From assembly GCA_963729165.1 (NCBI GenBank), contig CAVSMM010000016.1, positions 62,001 to 126,000 on the forward strand: a DNA stretch of 64,000 bases, written 5' to 3'. The position numbers and the translations under genes were made by a program. The stretch comes from JACCZX01 sp963729165 (GTDB lineage: Bacteria > Pseudomonadota > Gammaproteobacteria > Burkholderiales > Burkholderiaceae_F). The number at the start of each line of letters is the position of its first letter. Position 1 is the stretch's first letter. Below, piece after piece: positions 31,110-43,010 of this stretch. The notes under the pieces were generated by a model, which was given only the letters and a program-made list of their open reading frames with translations, made no database searches and had not been told where the DNA came from.

Positions 31110-34100
31110 ATGTATACAAGCGGAGGACCCACCGAATCGCGTAGCGCTGCCGCGCAGGTCCGCCCACGTCGACTTTGATCTGCGCGTCGCGTTTGCCGCC
31201 GAGCGGCGGCTGCTTCCAGCACTCCTGTTGATTGGTCTTGTCGCGGCGTTTGCCGCGATGCGAGCCGGTGCCAACGCGCTTGCGCTGGCCTGGCTTGCAC
31301 TCTATGGCGTCAACGCAGCGATCCGGTTTCTGATCGCCACCGAATACGCGACCGCGCCGCGCGAAGTGTCGGCGGAAACGAGCGGCGGAAAAATTTATCT
31401 GGCCACCGCGGCAGCCGATGTGTGCTGTGGGCCCTGATGCTTGCGCTCGTTCCGAACCCGACGGCATTCGTCGCCGGCCCGGGCGCCTACGCCGCCGCCG
31501 GTGCCGTCTTGCTTGCTGCGCTGAGTTACGGCGGTTGGCCACGAGTGTGGACCGTTTACGTTCTGGCGTGGATCGGTGTCTTTGCGATTGGCGCGCTGCG
31601 CGCGCAAGGCGAGATGCCGTCGTTCGTGATGGGCTTTCCGCTGTGGCTGCTTGCAGCCTGGTGGATCGGCCGGCAGCAGCCGATGGCGCGCCACGTTGCG
31701 CGCACGGCGCACCAGACGATGGCCAACAACATGACGCGCTTCGGCTGGCAGGCTGCGATTCACGCGATTCCGACACCAGTGATCGTGGTGCGCAACGATC
31801 GTCTGATTGAAGTCAATCGCTCCGCGTGCGAGTTCATCGGCCGAAGCGAGCGCGCAATCGTCGGCAGCCTCGTTGCCGAATGCCTGATCGCCGATCCACC
31901 CGATGCGCTCGATCCGGTCAAGCATCCATCGAAGTCCGAGCATCGCGGTCGAGATCAGGTCGGTCGGACGCACGTTCGACGGCGCGCTTTGGAATGGTCG
32001 CGTGCGATTCATGGAGCCAGGCCGCGAGTCGTCGGTGATCGTCATTGCGCTGACCAAGGCAGCGCACGAGCCGTTTGGCCCGAATCGCTTGCTGGAGGAC
32101 GCGCGGCGCTTCGCCGAGTGGATGGGTGGCATGCAGGGGCTGCCGTGGTATCGCGACGAGCGCGGCGTTCTCGTGCTGCCGCGCGAGTTTCCGCCGCCGA
32201 CCGATCGTTTGGTGACGAGCGACTCAACGGCGTTTCCGCTGGGCTATTTGTTGACCGAGGCAGAGCGCGCTCGCATCAACGGCATCTACAAGGAGTTTCT
32301 GCGCGCCGGTGCGGTGTTCGACGAGTCGCATGAGCCTGCGTGATACGACTGGCGTCGCACGCGCGGTGCGCGTGATCTGCGTGACGCGTCCGCCGATCGG
32401 CAACGCGGTAGCGCCGGTGGTGGGCACGATCGCGGCGGCGAAGAGTGCGCCGCAGCGACCGGTCGAAGCAACGGCCGATCTGCTTGCGCGTTTGCCGGTG
32501 CTGGTGTGGCTGGTCGACTCGCAAGGGCAGGGTCGTCCACGCGCAAAGCCCGGATCCGCGGCGCTGGGGTTTGCGCACCGAAACCCGGCTGCGCCCGCAG
32601 TGGGACGAGGCATTCGAGTTCAAGAGCGAATCGCGTGCAGCGATGTTGAGCGCGTTGCAGAAATCGTTGAGCGGGACGCCGGTGTTCGACGTCGTCAACG
32701 CCCGCACCAGCCGCTCGGGTGGGCGCCTGGCGTTGCGCAGCCACTTCGTGCCGTACACGCAGCCCCGATCCGAGCAAGAAGCTGCAGGCGGTGCTTGTGC
32801 TCGACACGATTGCGTCGCACGCTGAATTGATCGAGCTCGATCGCCTGAAGCGCAGCAAGTCGCAATACAAGTCGCTGGTCGAGGCGTCGGCCAATCTGAT
32901 ATGGGCGTGCAACCACGAATTCATCATCACGTTCGTCAGCCGCCGCGCGACGCGTGAAATTTATGGCTACGAAACGCGCGAGCTGATCGGTCGCTCGATC
33001 GAGGTGCTGTTGCCCACCGATGTCGATCAGCCTGCCGTCGGCGCCGCTTTCGAGGCGCTGCGCGAAGGAAAGCCGATTCGCGACCTGGAAGCGGTGCACA
33101 TGACGCAGGGCGGCCGTCGGCTGATCATGTCGATCAGCGCCGCACCGCTGAAGCGTCCGGATGGTACGTTCGCAGGCGTGATCGGCATGAACGCGGACTT
33201 GACAGCGTTGAAGTCGCGCGAGCGGCAGGCTGTCGGAAGCGCTGCGTGTCGAGCGCACCGTGCTCGATTCGGCAGGCCAGGCGATTGCGGTCGTCAAGTC
33301 GGGAACCGTGCAGCGCTGCAACGACGCCTTCCTTCGACTGGTCGGTCTGCCGCCGGACGAGCTTGCGCATACGCAGGTGTCCGATTGTTTGCTCGAGCCC
33401 GAGGACTGGCGCGACGTCACCGAAGCCGCCGAAGAGGCCAGCGCGCACGATCAAGCCGTCGTACGCGAGCTGCGCGTGCAGCGGGGCGCCCATCTGAAGC
33501 GCGCGATGGGCTCGGGTAACGGCTCAGCGTGGTGTCAGGTCACTGCACGCTCGATCGCGCCGGGCGAATTCGTCTTGGTGATCGCGGACATCGACACGTT
33601 GAAGCAGCGCGAAGCCAACGCATTGCACGAAGCGCAGCACGACGAGCTCACCGGGCTTCCGAATCGCCGCCTGCTGGCCGAGCGCGCCGCTTCCGCGCTA
33701 GCGACGTCCGAGTTGCGCCAGGTAAGTTGCGCGGTTCTGGCGATCGATCTAGATGGCTTCAAAGACATCAACGATCAATACGGCCACGAAGTTGGCGATT
33801 TGATGCTGCGCGAAATCGCGGTGCGTCTGGCGCGCGTGATGCGGCCGCAGGATACGGTGGCGCGCCGTGGCGGAGACGAGTTTGCGGTGCTCGCACCCGA
33901 TGTGGGCGCGCGGCTCGAAGTCGAGAAAATTTCGCTGCGGCTGTTGCAGGCGATCGCTCAGCCGGTGGTACTCGCCGGCGAAGCGCCAGACAGTCTGCCG
34001 CCACTGACTGTGTCGGCCAGCATCGGGGTTGCGCTGGCACCCGAACAGGGGCGTGATCTCGAGCGCCTGTTGCAGCTCGCCGATCTCGCGATGTACGAAG

Positions 34101-34198
34101 CAAAGCTCAAAGGCAAGAATCGGTTCGCGTTCGCGCACAACGCGGGCTTGCCGAACAACGTCACGCCGCTGGTGCCGCGCGCAACGCGTATCGGCTAA
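31110..34198 (+). CDS. Second membrane PAS-GGDEF diguanylate cyclase (heavily frameshifted)
   Basis: About 1,030 residues after correction. The N-terminal half has about six helices (LLPALLLIGLVAAFAAM, LWALMLALVPNP, AGAVLLAALSYGG, VYVLAWIGVFAIGAL). PAS-like modules follow: AIPTPVIVVRNDRLIEVNRS, LPVLVWLVDS, SLVEASANLIWACNHEF, and TVLDSAGQAIAVVKSG. The GGDEF domain has HDELTGLPNRR, an RPQD inhibitory site five residues before GGDEF (33869-33883), and LADLAMYEAKLKGKNRF. Frameshifts near 31180, 31425, 31960, 32330, 32540, 32765 and 33235 are present. It is tandem with the preceding GGDEF gene and similar in layout, so probably an old duplication. Confidence 0.72.
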
Positions 34199-34240
34199 GA
34201 GCCTGCGCTGCTCGTGTACGCGACCAGATGGCGCGGTCGA

Positions 34241-34246
34241 TACAAT
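34241..34246 (+). promoter_or_regulatory. -10 box (TACAAT) of the DoxX gene
   Basis: TACAAT at 34241-34246 would place the start near 34253, leaving about 33 nt of leader with GGGAG before the ATG at 34286. The -35 region is weak. Confidence 0.45.
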
Positions 34247-34285
34247 CCGCGATCTTCGCTAAACGTCTAGAGAGCGGGAGCAACA

Positions 34286-34685
34286 ATGAGCGGTACGTCG
34301 GACGCGCTGAGTTTGATCGGCAGGATTTTTCTGTCAGTTGTTTTTGTGGTGTCTGGTTTCGGAAAGATCGCCGGGTTTGCAGGGTTGGTGGGTGCGATCA
34401 CGTCGAAAGGTCTTCCCGCAGCGCAGGTGTTCGCTGTCGCGACGATAGTGATCGAGGTCGGTGTCGGTCTGATGCTTGGTCGCGGGTTGGAAAGCGCGTT
34501 GGGCCGCATTTGTGCTGGCCGTGTTCACCGCCATCGTGACTTTCTTCTTCCACGATTTCTGGGCGGTGCCCGAAGCGCAGAAAATGATGGAGCAGATTAA
34601 CTTCATGAAGAATCTGGCGCTGATCGGCGGCTTGATGATGGTCATGGCATATGGCCCCGGGCGCCTGAGTATCGACAAGCGCTAG
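34286..34685 (+). CDS. DoxX family membrane protein (one frameshift)
   Basis: A four-helix DoxX protein: LIGRIFLSVVFVVSGFGKI, a second helix FAVATIVIEVGVGLML, AFVLAVFTAIVTFFFHDFW, and a final helix ending in a basic tail. DoxX proteins are small inner-membrane proteins with proposed roles in quinone, thiosulfate or oxidative-stress chemistry. One extra base near 34495 splits it between GVGLML and AGWKARWAAF. It converges on the esterase gene, with the two stops overlapping as CTAG. Confidence 0.8.
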
Positions 34686-35351
34686 GCCAGAACTCGCTTT
34701 AGAAACGCGGCGATATCGCGGATCTCCTGTTCGTTCACCGAGTGCGGCATCGGGTACTGATGCCACTCGACGACATGGCCGGCGGCTACCAGTGCGTCGC
34801 GCGAAGCGACTCCACGCGCAAGCGGCACGATTGGATCTGACGTTCCATGCGCCATGAAGATCGGCACGCTGCGCACTGGCTGCCAAACGCTCGCGATCGA
34901 AGGTCTCTGCAAGCGGGAGATAGCACGACAACGCAATGATCGCTGCCAGCGGCTGCGCCTGGCGCAGCCCAGTCTGCAGCGCGATCGCACCGCCCTGCGA
35001 AAAGCCCGCAAGGACGATGCGTGATCTCGGCACACCGCGCTCGGCTTCGCGCTCGATGAGCGCTTCGACCTGCTGCTGCGACGCGCGTATTCCCTTTTCG
35101 TCCTCGCGACGAAGAAGATCGACGTTGACGATGTCGTACCACGCGCGCATGACCGCACCGCCATTGATCGTGACCGGCATTGTTGCGGCATGAGGAAAAA
35201 CATACCGCGCTGCTGGTGCGCCGAGCGTCTGCAGCTCGCGCACGACAGGGACGAAGTCATAACCGTCGGCGCCCAACCCATGCAGCCAGATGACGGTTGC
35301 CGTGGGCGATGGGTGCGTCTGTAGCTCGACGCATTCGAGCAGCGCGTTCAC
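34682..35351 (-). CDS. Carboxylesterase/phospholipase (alpha/beta hydrolase), one frameshift
   Basis: A cytosolic esterase of the EstB/acyl-protein thioesterase family. It starts MNALLECVELQTHPSPTATVIWLHGLGADGYDF and has the nucleophile elbow GFSQGGA, then (after correcting one extra base near 34880) FMAHGTSDPIVP with the acid and WHQYPMPHSVN with the histidine. Length is about 222 residues, as usual. Its ATG overlaps the stop of mog as ATGA, so it is coupled to molybdopterin synthesis by position, not by known function. Confidence 0.85.
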
Positions 35352-35971
35352 GTTGAAGTCCTTAGCGCCGACTTGGGTCGAAATGTCTTGACCACCGCAT
35401 CGTGTGTTTCGATATACGGCCCACCTATCAGGTCAATGCAGTATGGAACTGCGGAGAAGATGCCGTGCACACCCGACTCGCCGCTTGCTGATTTGAGCCC
35501 TTCGAGAGTTTCAGTAATCGCCTTCGGTTGGCCCGGCAAATTCAGAATCAGCGCCGCGTGATCGGCGGTCTCGCGCAGCACACCTACCTGGCGCGACAAG
35601 ATCGCGGTGGGCACAAACTCAAGAGAGATGCGGCGCATTTGCTCACCGAAGCCTGGCATCACGCGGGTTGCCACTGCAAGCGTCGCTTCAGGAGTCACGT
35701 CGCGCCGTGCCGGGCCTGTGCCTCCGGTGGTCAGCACCAGGTCGCAGCCCACGTCATCGACCAGCTCGATGAGTGTCTGCTCGATCGTTGAGCGGACATC
35801 CGCAATCAGGCGCTGGTGCGTCTGCAGCGGTGTTTTGATCGCACGTGCGAGCCATTGCTGCAGCCCCGGCAATCCCTGATCGACGTAGACGCCTTGCGAT
35901 GCGCGATCGGAGATCGATACCAGGCCGACAACGAGCTCGTCGGCGGATGCGCGTTTAGCCTTCATCGGCAT
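35348..35971 (-). CDS. mog: Molybdopterin adenylyltransferase Mog
   Basis: Mog adenylates molybdopterin before molybdenum insertion. The protein has LVVGLVSISDRASQGVY, the TTGGTGPARRDVTPEA signature, MPGFGEQMRRISLEFVPTAI and LPGQPKAITETLEG, closely following E. coli Mog. Two ATGs (35971 and 35965) are plausible; both lie inside the end of yjgA, so the yjgA-mog-esterase genes form a tight run on the minus strand. The frame is intact. Confidence 0.92.
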   Translation of the reverse strand: MPMKAKRASADELVVGLVSISDRASQGVYVDQGLPGLQQWLARAIKTPLQTHQRLIADVRSTIEQTLIELVDDVGCDLVLTTGGTGPARRDVTPEATLAVATRVMPGFGEQMRRISLEFVPTAILSRQVGVLRETADHAALILNLPGQPKAITETLEGLKSASGESGVHGIFSAVPYCIDLIGGPYIETHDAVVKTFRPKSALRTST

Positions 35972-36515
35972 GCGAGGTGCGATCGCGCAATTCATTTTTC
36001 AGGTGCCGACTCTCGACATGAAGATGCAAGCGACGGTAGAGCTCGCGCGCATGCTTTGGCGGCTGCTGCAGCTCTCGCTCGCGCCGTGCGGACCGAATTG
36101 CCGACCGAAACCACTGCGTCTCGGCGTCGGGATGCTCTTCAATAAAGGCGGTCAGCGCGTGATCGTCTTCGAGCAACCGGTCGCGCCATGTTTCGGCCTG
36201 ATGCATCAGCGACACCGCAGCGCGTGACTCTCCAGTAACTCTTTGGACGGCCAACCGAATTGCTTCCGAGTCGGCACCGCGCATCAGCTTTCCAAGATAC
36301 TGCATATGGCGGCGTCGTGCCTCATGCCCCTTGACCCGGTGCGCAAACTCGACCGCCTCGCGAAGCTCCTCGGGCAGATCGAGCCGTGCAAACTGATCGT
36401 GGCTCAACTCAACGAGCTGCTCGCCAAGTGTCTGCAGCGCGTGCATTTGCCGTTTCAGCTCGGTCTTGCTCGGTCGTTCGGCGTCGTCCGGCGTCGCTTC
36501 CATATCGTTAGTTAT
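35955..36515 (-). CDS. yjgA: Ribosome biogenesis factor YjgA (DarP), DUF615
   Basis: A DUF615/YjgA protein associated with the 50S subunit during assembly. It has the typical ERPSKTELKRQMHALQTLGEQ start and VELSHDQFARLDLPEELREAV, followed by KGHEARRRHMQYLGKLMR and a basic helical tail. The start is either ATG at 36515 (M-I-T-N-D-M) or 36503; the frame is open to 36587 but that part would run into pmbA. It is divergent from pmbA, an arrangement conserved in many Proteobacteria. Confidence 0.92.
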   Translation of the reverse strand: MTNDMEATPDDAERPSKTELKRQMHALQTLGEQLVELSHDQFARLDLPEELREAVEFAHRVKGHEARRRHMQYLGKLMRGADSEAIRLAVQRVTGESRAAVSLMHQAETWRDRLLEDDHALTAFIEEHPDAETQWFRSAIRSARRERELQQPPKHARELYRRLHLHVESRHLKNELRDRTSHADEG

Positions 36516-36518
36516 CAT
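36513..36518 (+). promoter_or_regulatory. -10 box (TATCAT) next to the pmbA start
   Basis: TATCAT ends six bases before the pmbA GTG at 36525. Transcription would begin at the start codon, a leaderless mRNA. The element lies over the start of divergent yjgA. Confidence 0.4.
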
Positions 36519-36524
36519 ACCGAC

Positions 36525-37871
36525 GTGACCCCGTTTGCCCTCTCTGACCATCGCCTGCGCGAACTCGCGCTCGACGCGATCGACCACGCCCGGTCGCTCG
36601 GCGCCAGCGATGCTTCTTGCGAAGTCAGCGAATCGACCGGGCTGTCCGTCTCGGTGCGAAAGAAGAAGGTAGAGACGATCGAGCGTACGCGCGATAAGGG
36701 GCTGGGGATCACGGTCTACATCGGCAAGCGGCGCGGCAACGCATCGACTTCCGACTTTGCTCGGCCGGCGCTGCAGCAGGCTGTAGAGGCGGCTTACAAC
36801 ATCGCTCGCTTCACGGCGGACGATGAGGCTGCGGGGCTGCCGGACGTCGACACATTACAGCGTTCGCCGCGCGATCTCGATTTGTTTCACCCGTGGTCGC
36901 TCGAGACCAGCGAAGCAATCAAGCTCGCGCAGCGTTGTGAAGCAGCGGCGTTCGCAGTGAGCCCGCAGATCGTGAATTCCGAAGGCGCCAACGTGTACAC
37001 GTCGTCGGGCCACTTCGTGCTTGCGAACACACAGCAATTCGTCGGTGGCTATGCATATTCACGGCACTCGATCTCGGTCGCGCCGATCGCTCGCGACCAA
37101 AATGGCATGCAGCGCGACGATTGGTATACGTCGTCGCGTATTGCCGATGAGCTCGCTTCGCCCGAATCGGTCGGTGACTACGCCGCGCGCCGCGCGCTGG
37201 CGCGGCTGTCGGCCCGGCAACTAAAAACACGGCAGTGCCCGGTGCTGTTCGAGGCGCCGCTTTCGTGCGGCCTGCTTGGCAACTTTGTTCAGGCAGCGAG
37301 CGGAGGTGCGCTTTATCGCAACGCGTCGTTCCTCGTTGACTCTCTAGGGAAATCGGTCTTTTCCGATCACATCACGCTGCACGAAGACCCGTACTTGCCG
37401 CAAGGTCCCGGCTCGAGCCCGTTCGACGAAGAAGGCGTGCGCGGCATCAAGCGCGATGTTGTCGCTGGCGGCGTGCTGACCGGTTACTTTCTGACCAGTT
37501 ACTCGGCGCGCAAGCTTGGAATGCAATCGACCGGCAACTCGGGCGGCTCGTATAACTTTGAAATCCGGTCGAGTGCAACACGCCGCAACGACGATCTGGC
37601 CGGGATGGTGCGACGTCTGGGCACCGGCCTGCTGGTGACGGACCTGATCGGCCAGGGCGTTAACTACGTAAGCGGCGATTACTCGCGCGGCGCAAGCGGC
37701 TTCTGGGTCGAAGGCGGCGAAATTCGCTACCCGGTCGAAGAGATCACCGTGGCAGGTAATTTGCGCGACATGTTTCGCAGCATCGTCGCCGTCGGCAACG
37801 ATCAGGTTGTTCGCGGCAGCAAGATAAGCGGCTCGTTGCTGATCGACGGCATGACCGTCGGTGGCTCGTGA
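36525..37871 (+). CDS. pmbA: Metalloprotease PmbA/TldE
   Basis: PmbA (TldE) pairs with TldD as a metalloprotease that matures microcin B17-like peptides and degrades CcdA; TldE itself carries no active site. The 448-residue protein has SVRKKKVETIERTRDKGLGI, SGHFVLANTQQFVGGYAYSRHS, the TGNSGGSYNFEI stretch, and the C-terminal GNLRDMFRSIVAVGND. I use the GTG at 36525 (VTPFALSDHRL) because the open frame upstream lies over yjgA. The frame is intact. Confidence 0.92.
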   Translation: MTPFALSDHRLRELALDAIDHARSLGASDASCEVSESTGLSVSVRKKKVETIERTRDKGLGITVYIGKRRGNASTSDFARPALQQAVEAAYNIARFTADDEAAGLPDVDTLQRSPRDLDLFHPWSLETSEAIKLAQRCEAAAFAVSPQIVNSEGANVYTSSGHFVLANTQQFVGGYAYSRHSISVAPIARDQNGMQRDDWYTSSRIADELASPESVGDYAARRALARLSARQLKTRQCPVLFEAPLSCGLLGNFVQAASGGALYRNASFLVDSLGKSVFSDHITLHEDPYLPQGPGSSPFDEEGVRGIKRDVVAGGVLTGYFLTSYSARKLGMQSTGNSGGSYNFEIRSSATRRNDDLAGMVRRLGTGLLVTDLIGQGVNYVSGDYSRGASGFWVEGGEIRYPVEEITVAGNLRDMFRSIVAVGNDQVVRGSKISGSLLIDGMTVGGS

Positions 37872-37983
37872 AAACCCTCGCGCCGCTCTGCTTGCGCCAT
37901 CGATAGCCGCGACTACACTAGCGCGCACAGCGCGGGAGGAGTATCCGCCTCGCGTTAGAAAATTTCACAACAGGAGACAATAA

Positions 37984-39068
37984 ATGCAACGTCGTTCGTT
38001 CATAAAGAACGCGACTGCCGGCGCGGCAGTAGCAGCAATTGCCGCACCGGCGATCGGCCAGGCGCAAGCACAGGTCAGGTGGCGGCTCGCTTCGAGCTTT
38101 CCCAAGGCGCTCGACACGATTTATGGCGCGGCCGAGGTATTTTCAAAGCAGGTCGGCGCCGCCACAGGCGGCCGCTTTCAGGTCAGCGTGCATGCGGCCG
38201 GAGAATTGATGCCGGCGTTTGGCGTGGTCGACGCGCGTGCAACAGGCCACTGTCGAGTGCGCGCACACGGCGCCGTACTACTTCTTCGGCAAGGACGAAA
38301 CGTTCGCGATGGACTGCGCGATACCGTTTGGATTGAACTCGCGCCAGATGACGGCCTGGATGTTTGAAGGCAACGGGATGAAGCTGTTCCGCGAGTTCTA
38401 TCGCAACTACAACATCGTCAATTTCCCGATGGGAAATACCGGCGCGCAGATGGGCGGCTGGTATCGCAAGGAAATCAAGTCGGTTGCCGATATGAAGGGC
38501 TTGAAGATGCGCATCGGCGGCTTCGGCGGCAAGGTGCTGGAACGCCTTGGCAGCGTCCCGCAGAACATTCCGGGTGGCGAGATCTATGCAGCGCTGGAAA
38601 AGGGCACGATCGATGCGACCGAATGGGTCGGGCCCGTACGACGATCTGAAGCTCGGCTTCAACAAGGTTGCGCCCAATTACTACTACCCAGGCTGGTGGG
38701 AGGGCGGCCCGCAGCTCGACCTGTACGTCAACACCAAGGCGTGGGATGCGCTCACGCCCGAGTACAAGGCAATCGTCGAAGCATGCGCGTCACACGCGCA
38801 CGTTGTGATGCAGGCCTCCTACGATGCGAAGAACCCTGCCGCGCTGAAGCAACTGGTTTCGCAGGGTACGAAGCTGCACCGGTTTCCGCGTGACGTGATG
38901 GATGCTTCGTTCAAGGCGGCGATGGAGGTGTACAGCGAACTCAACGCCAAGAACGCCAACTGGAAGAAAATCTACGACGACTACAACTCGTTCAGGCGCG
39001 ATCAGAACCTGTGGTTCCGATTCGCTGAAGCCGGATTCGACGACTTCATGCAGGCGCAAAAGCTCTAG
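37984..39068 (+). CDS. dctP: TRAP transporter substrate-binding protein DctP/TakP type (two frameshifts)
   Basis: A periplasmic TRAP solute receptor. It has a twin-arginine-like signal (MQRRSFIKNATAGAAVAAIA) and then VRWRLASSFPKALDTIYGA. The receptor signature follows: YYFFGKDETFAMDCAIPFGL, MRIGGFGGKVLERLGSVP and GEIYAALEKGTIDATEWVGP, then YYYPGWWEGGP. These segments match TakP-type receptors for 2-oxo acids or related anions. One extra base near 38229 and another in the CCC near 38636 split it. A good AGGAG lies before the ATG. It is closed by a terminator and converges on dctM. Confidence 0.85.
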
Positions 39069-39080
39069 CGCCTTTGTTGT

Positions 39081-39120
39081 AAGGGGCTCGGGGATAAATC
39101 CGCGAGCCCTTTTATTTTTT
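39081..39120 (+). terminator. Rho-independent terminator of dctP
   Basis: A stem of about ten pairs (39081-39090 with 39103-39112), a 12-nt loop, and a TTTATTTTTT tail. It begins 13 bp after the dctP stop. The tail overlaps the last codons of convergent dctM. Confidence 0.8.
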
Positions 39121-40858
39121 CTGCTCGTTTTTCAGCGCTCGCAACACTGCATCCATATCTTCATTCGCATCAGGCGCGGTGCCGCTCTTATCGGCGCCTT
39201 CACTGCTGTAGCTGCGTGTAGGCGCATCGATCTGAATTTTGTCCAGGTCGATCTTCTTGTTCTCACCGAGTCCGGTTGTGACTAGGCCCGGGAATGCAAT
39301 CACCGCGACCACCATGATCAGTTGGATCGCGATAAATGCAATCGCCCCCTTATAGATCTGCCCAGTGCTGACGCCGGCGATGCGCTCGCGTGTGACGCGA
39401 TCGGCGTAGTCGCTGCGCGGTGCGACGCTGCGCAGGTAGAACAGCGCAAAGCCAAACGGCGGCGTCAGAAAGGATGTCTGCAGGTTCATCGCGATGATCA
39501 CGCCGAACCAGATCAGGTCAATGCCCATCTTTTCCGCTACCGGCGCCAGCAGCGGAATCACGATGAAAGCGATCTCGAAGAAGTCGATGAAGCAGCCCAG
39601 AACGAACACCAGAATGTTGACGACGATCAGGAAGCCGAGCGCGCCGCCCGGCACATTCTTGAACAGCGCCTCGACGAAGAAATGGCCTTCTGCAGCGTTA
39701 AAGGTAAAACTGAAAACGGTCGAGCCGATCAGGATGAACATCACGAAGCACGACAGCTTGGTCGTGTTGTCGAGCGCCTGTTTCAGCAGCGACCAAGTGA
39801 GCCGCCGCCGCGACACCGCCATGATCAGCGCACCGACCGCGCCCATCGCGCCGCCCTCGGTCGGTGTCGCAACGCCGAGAAAGATCGTGCCGAGCACGAG
39901 AAAAATCAGGATCAGCGGCGGAATCAGCACGAAGGTGACTTGCTCCGAAAGGCGCGATAGCAGTCCGAGCTTCAGCAGCCGGTTCGTCAGCGCCAGTCGC
40001 TAACGCAACAAACGATGCGACCGTCATCGACATGATCAGAATCTCGTCAGTCGGCGCTGGCAGCTCGCGCTCGACCATCGGGTTGATCACCGCTTGATGT
40101 ACGCGGCTCCACAGCACGCCGGCCAAACCGCGATATTCCCAGCAGCACGAACAATGAGTTGTGGCCGCTCGAGCCGTTCGGCTCGCGATAGATGCGGGCT
40201 TCCGGGGGCAGCGCCGGCACCCACTTCGGCCGCACGAACGCGACAATGATCACGAAGATGGCGTACAGCGCGACCAGCATCAGCCCGGCAGGATCGCGCC
40301 GGCATACATGTCGCCGACCGAGCGTCCGAGCTGGTCGGCCAGCACGATCAGCACCAGCGACGGCGGGATTGCCTGCGCCAGCGTGCCCGATGCAGTGATC
40401 ACGCCGGTTGCGATGGTGCGGTTGTAGCCGTAGCGCAGCATGATCGGTAGCGAAATCAGGCCCATCGAGATGACGGCAGCGGCCACCACGCCGGTGGTCG
40501 CGGCCAACAGCGCGCCGACAAAGATCACCGCAAGCGCCAGCCCGCCACGCAGCGGCCCGAACACTTGGCCGACGGTCTCCAGCAGGTCCTCGGCCATGCC
40601 GCTCTTCTCGAGGATGATTCCCATCAGCGTGAAGAACGGCACGGCGAGCAGCGTGTCGTTCTGCATGATGCCCGAACACGCGCAGCGGCAGCGCCTGGAA
40701 CAAGGTGACTGGGAATAGTCCCGACTTCCATACCGATGAAAGCCGAACAGCGAGACCCAGTAGCCGCCAGCGAGAACGCGACCGGGAAGCCGGTCAGCAG
40801 AAAAACGAGCAGCCCCAGAAACAACAGCGGCACGAAATTTTGCGCGATGAAGGCTCAT
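39112..40858 (-). CDS. dctM: TRAP transporter large permease DctM (frameshifted)
   Basis: The 12-helix ion-coupled permease of a TRAP system. After correction it starts MSFIAQNFVPLLFLGLLVFL and includes NDTLLAVPFFTLMGIILEKSG, FVGALLAATTGVVAAAVISMG, GVITASGTLAQAIPPSLVLIVLAD, GVATPTEGGAMGAVGAL and LQTSFLTPPFGFALFYLRSVAP. A charged C-terminal tail of about 50 residues follows the last helix. Frameshifts near 40853, 40730, 40680, 40283 (one base missing), 40150 and 39995 break it. Its ATG overlaps the likely dctQ stop as ATGA. Confidence 0.82.
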
Positions 40859-41437
40859 GTGCGCTTCGCGTCGCGGCGTGGCGACCAGCGACGCCGCGAC
40901 CGGATCGTGCTCCTCCGGAATCGAATCAGGACCGAGTCCGCTCAGAAACGCGACGCGCTTGATCAGTTCGGAGAGCGGATTGCGCAAACAGCAGCGCCAT
41001 GCCGACCGGCAACAGCGCGTAAACAGGCCAGCGAATCAGTCCGCCCGCGTTCTGCGACATCTCTCCGCTGACATACGCGTTGGCCACCAACGGCCACGAC
41101 AGCCAGATCAGGAGCAGCGTAAGCGGCATCAAGAAAACGACGATGCCGACGATGTCGACCCAGTTGCGAACGCGCGGACTGAGACGCGTGGACACGAAGT
41201 CGATACGCACGTGCGCATTGCGCAGGAACGTGTAAGCCGCGCCGAGCAGGAACACCGCAGCGAACAGGTACCACTGCAGTTCGAGCTAGGCGTTGGAGCC
41301 GATGCTGAACAGCTTGCGCAGCACGGCGTTGCCGGCGCTGATCAGTACGGCCGCCAGCAGCGAACCAGATGACGATGGCGTCCGATCCAACGGTTGACCG
41401 TGTCGATTGCTCGCGACAGTGCTAGCAGCGGCTTCAT
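40855..41437 (-). CDS. dctQ: TRAP transporter small permease DctQ, with in-frame stop and frameshifts
   Basis: The four-helix small subunit of the TRAP transporter. It starts MKPLLALSRAIDTVNRW and has SAGNAVLRKLFSIGSNA, then LELQWYLFAAVFLLGAAYTF, RNAHVRIDF and SELIKRVAFL. A TAG at 41288-41286 stands exactly where the family has an aromatic residue in SNAWLE; TGG to TAG would explain it. Frameshifts also occur near 41390-41350, 40975 and 40890. It may be a true pseudogene, but the density of other errors makes a sequence fault as likely. Confidence 0.65.
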
Positions 41438-41466
41438 CGACAATGGCGGTCGTGGCCTAGTTGTTG

Positions 41467-42935
<1,469 letters not shown>

Positions 42936-43010
42936 AATCGTTCGAGGGGGAGCGCTCTCGAAGAACGCGTGAAATCGGCGCAGTGTGGTGTGTCGTAGCG
43001 GGATTTAGGT

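Noticed and set aside
40855..40858. A fused dctQM gene
   Set aside because: As given, the dctQ frame runs into the dctM ATG without a stop, but one more indel near 40890 gives TGA overlapping ATG, in keeping with the neighbours.
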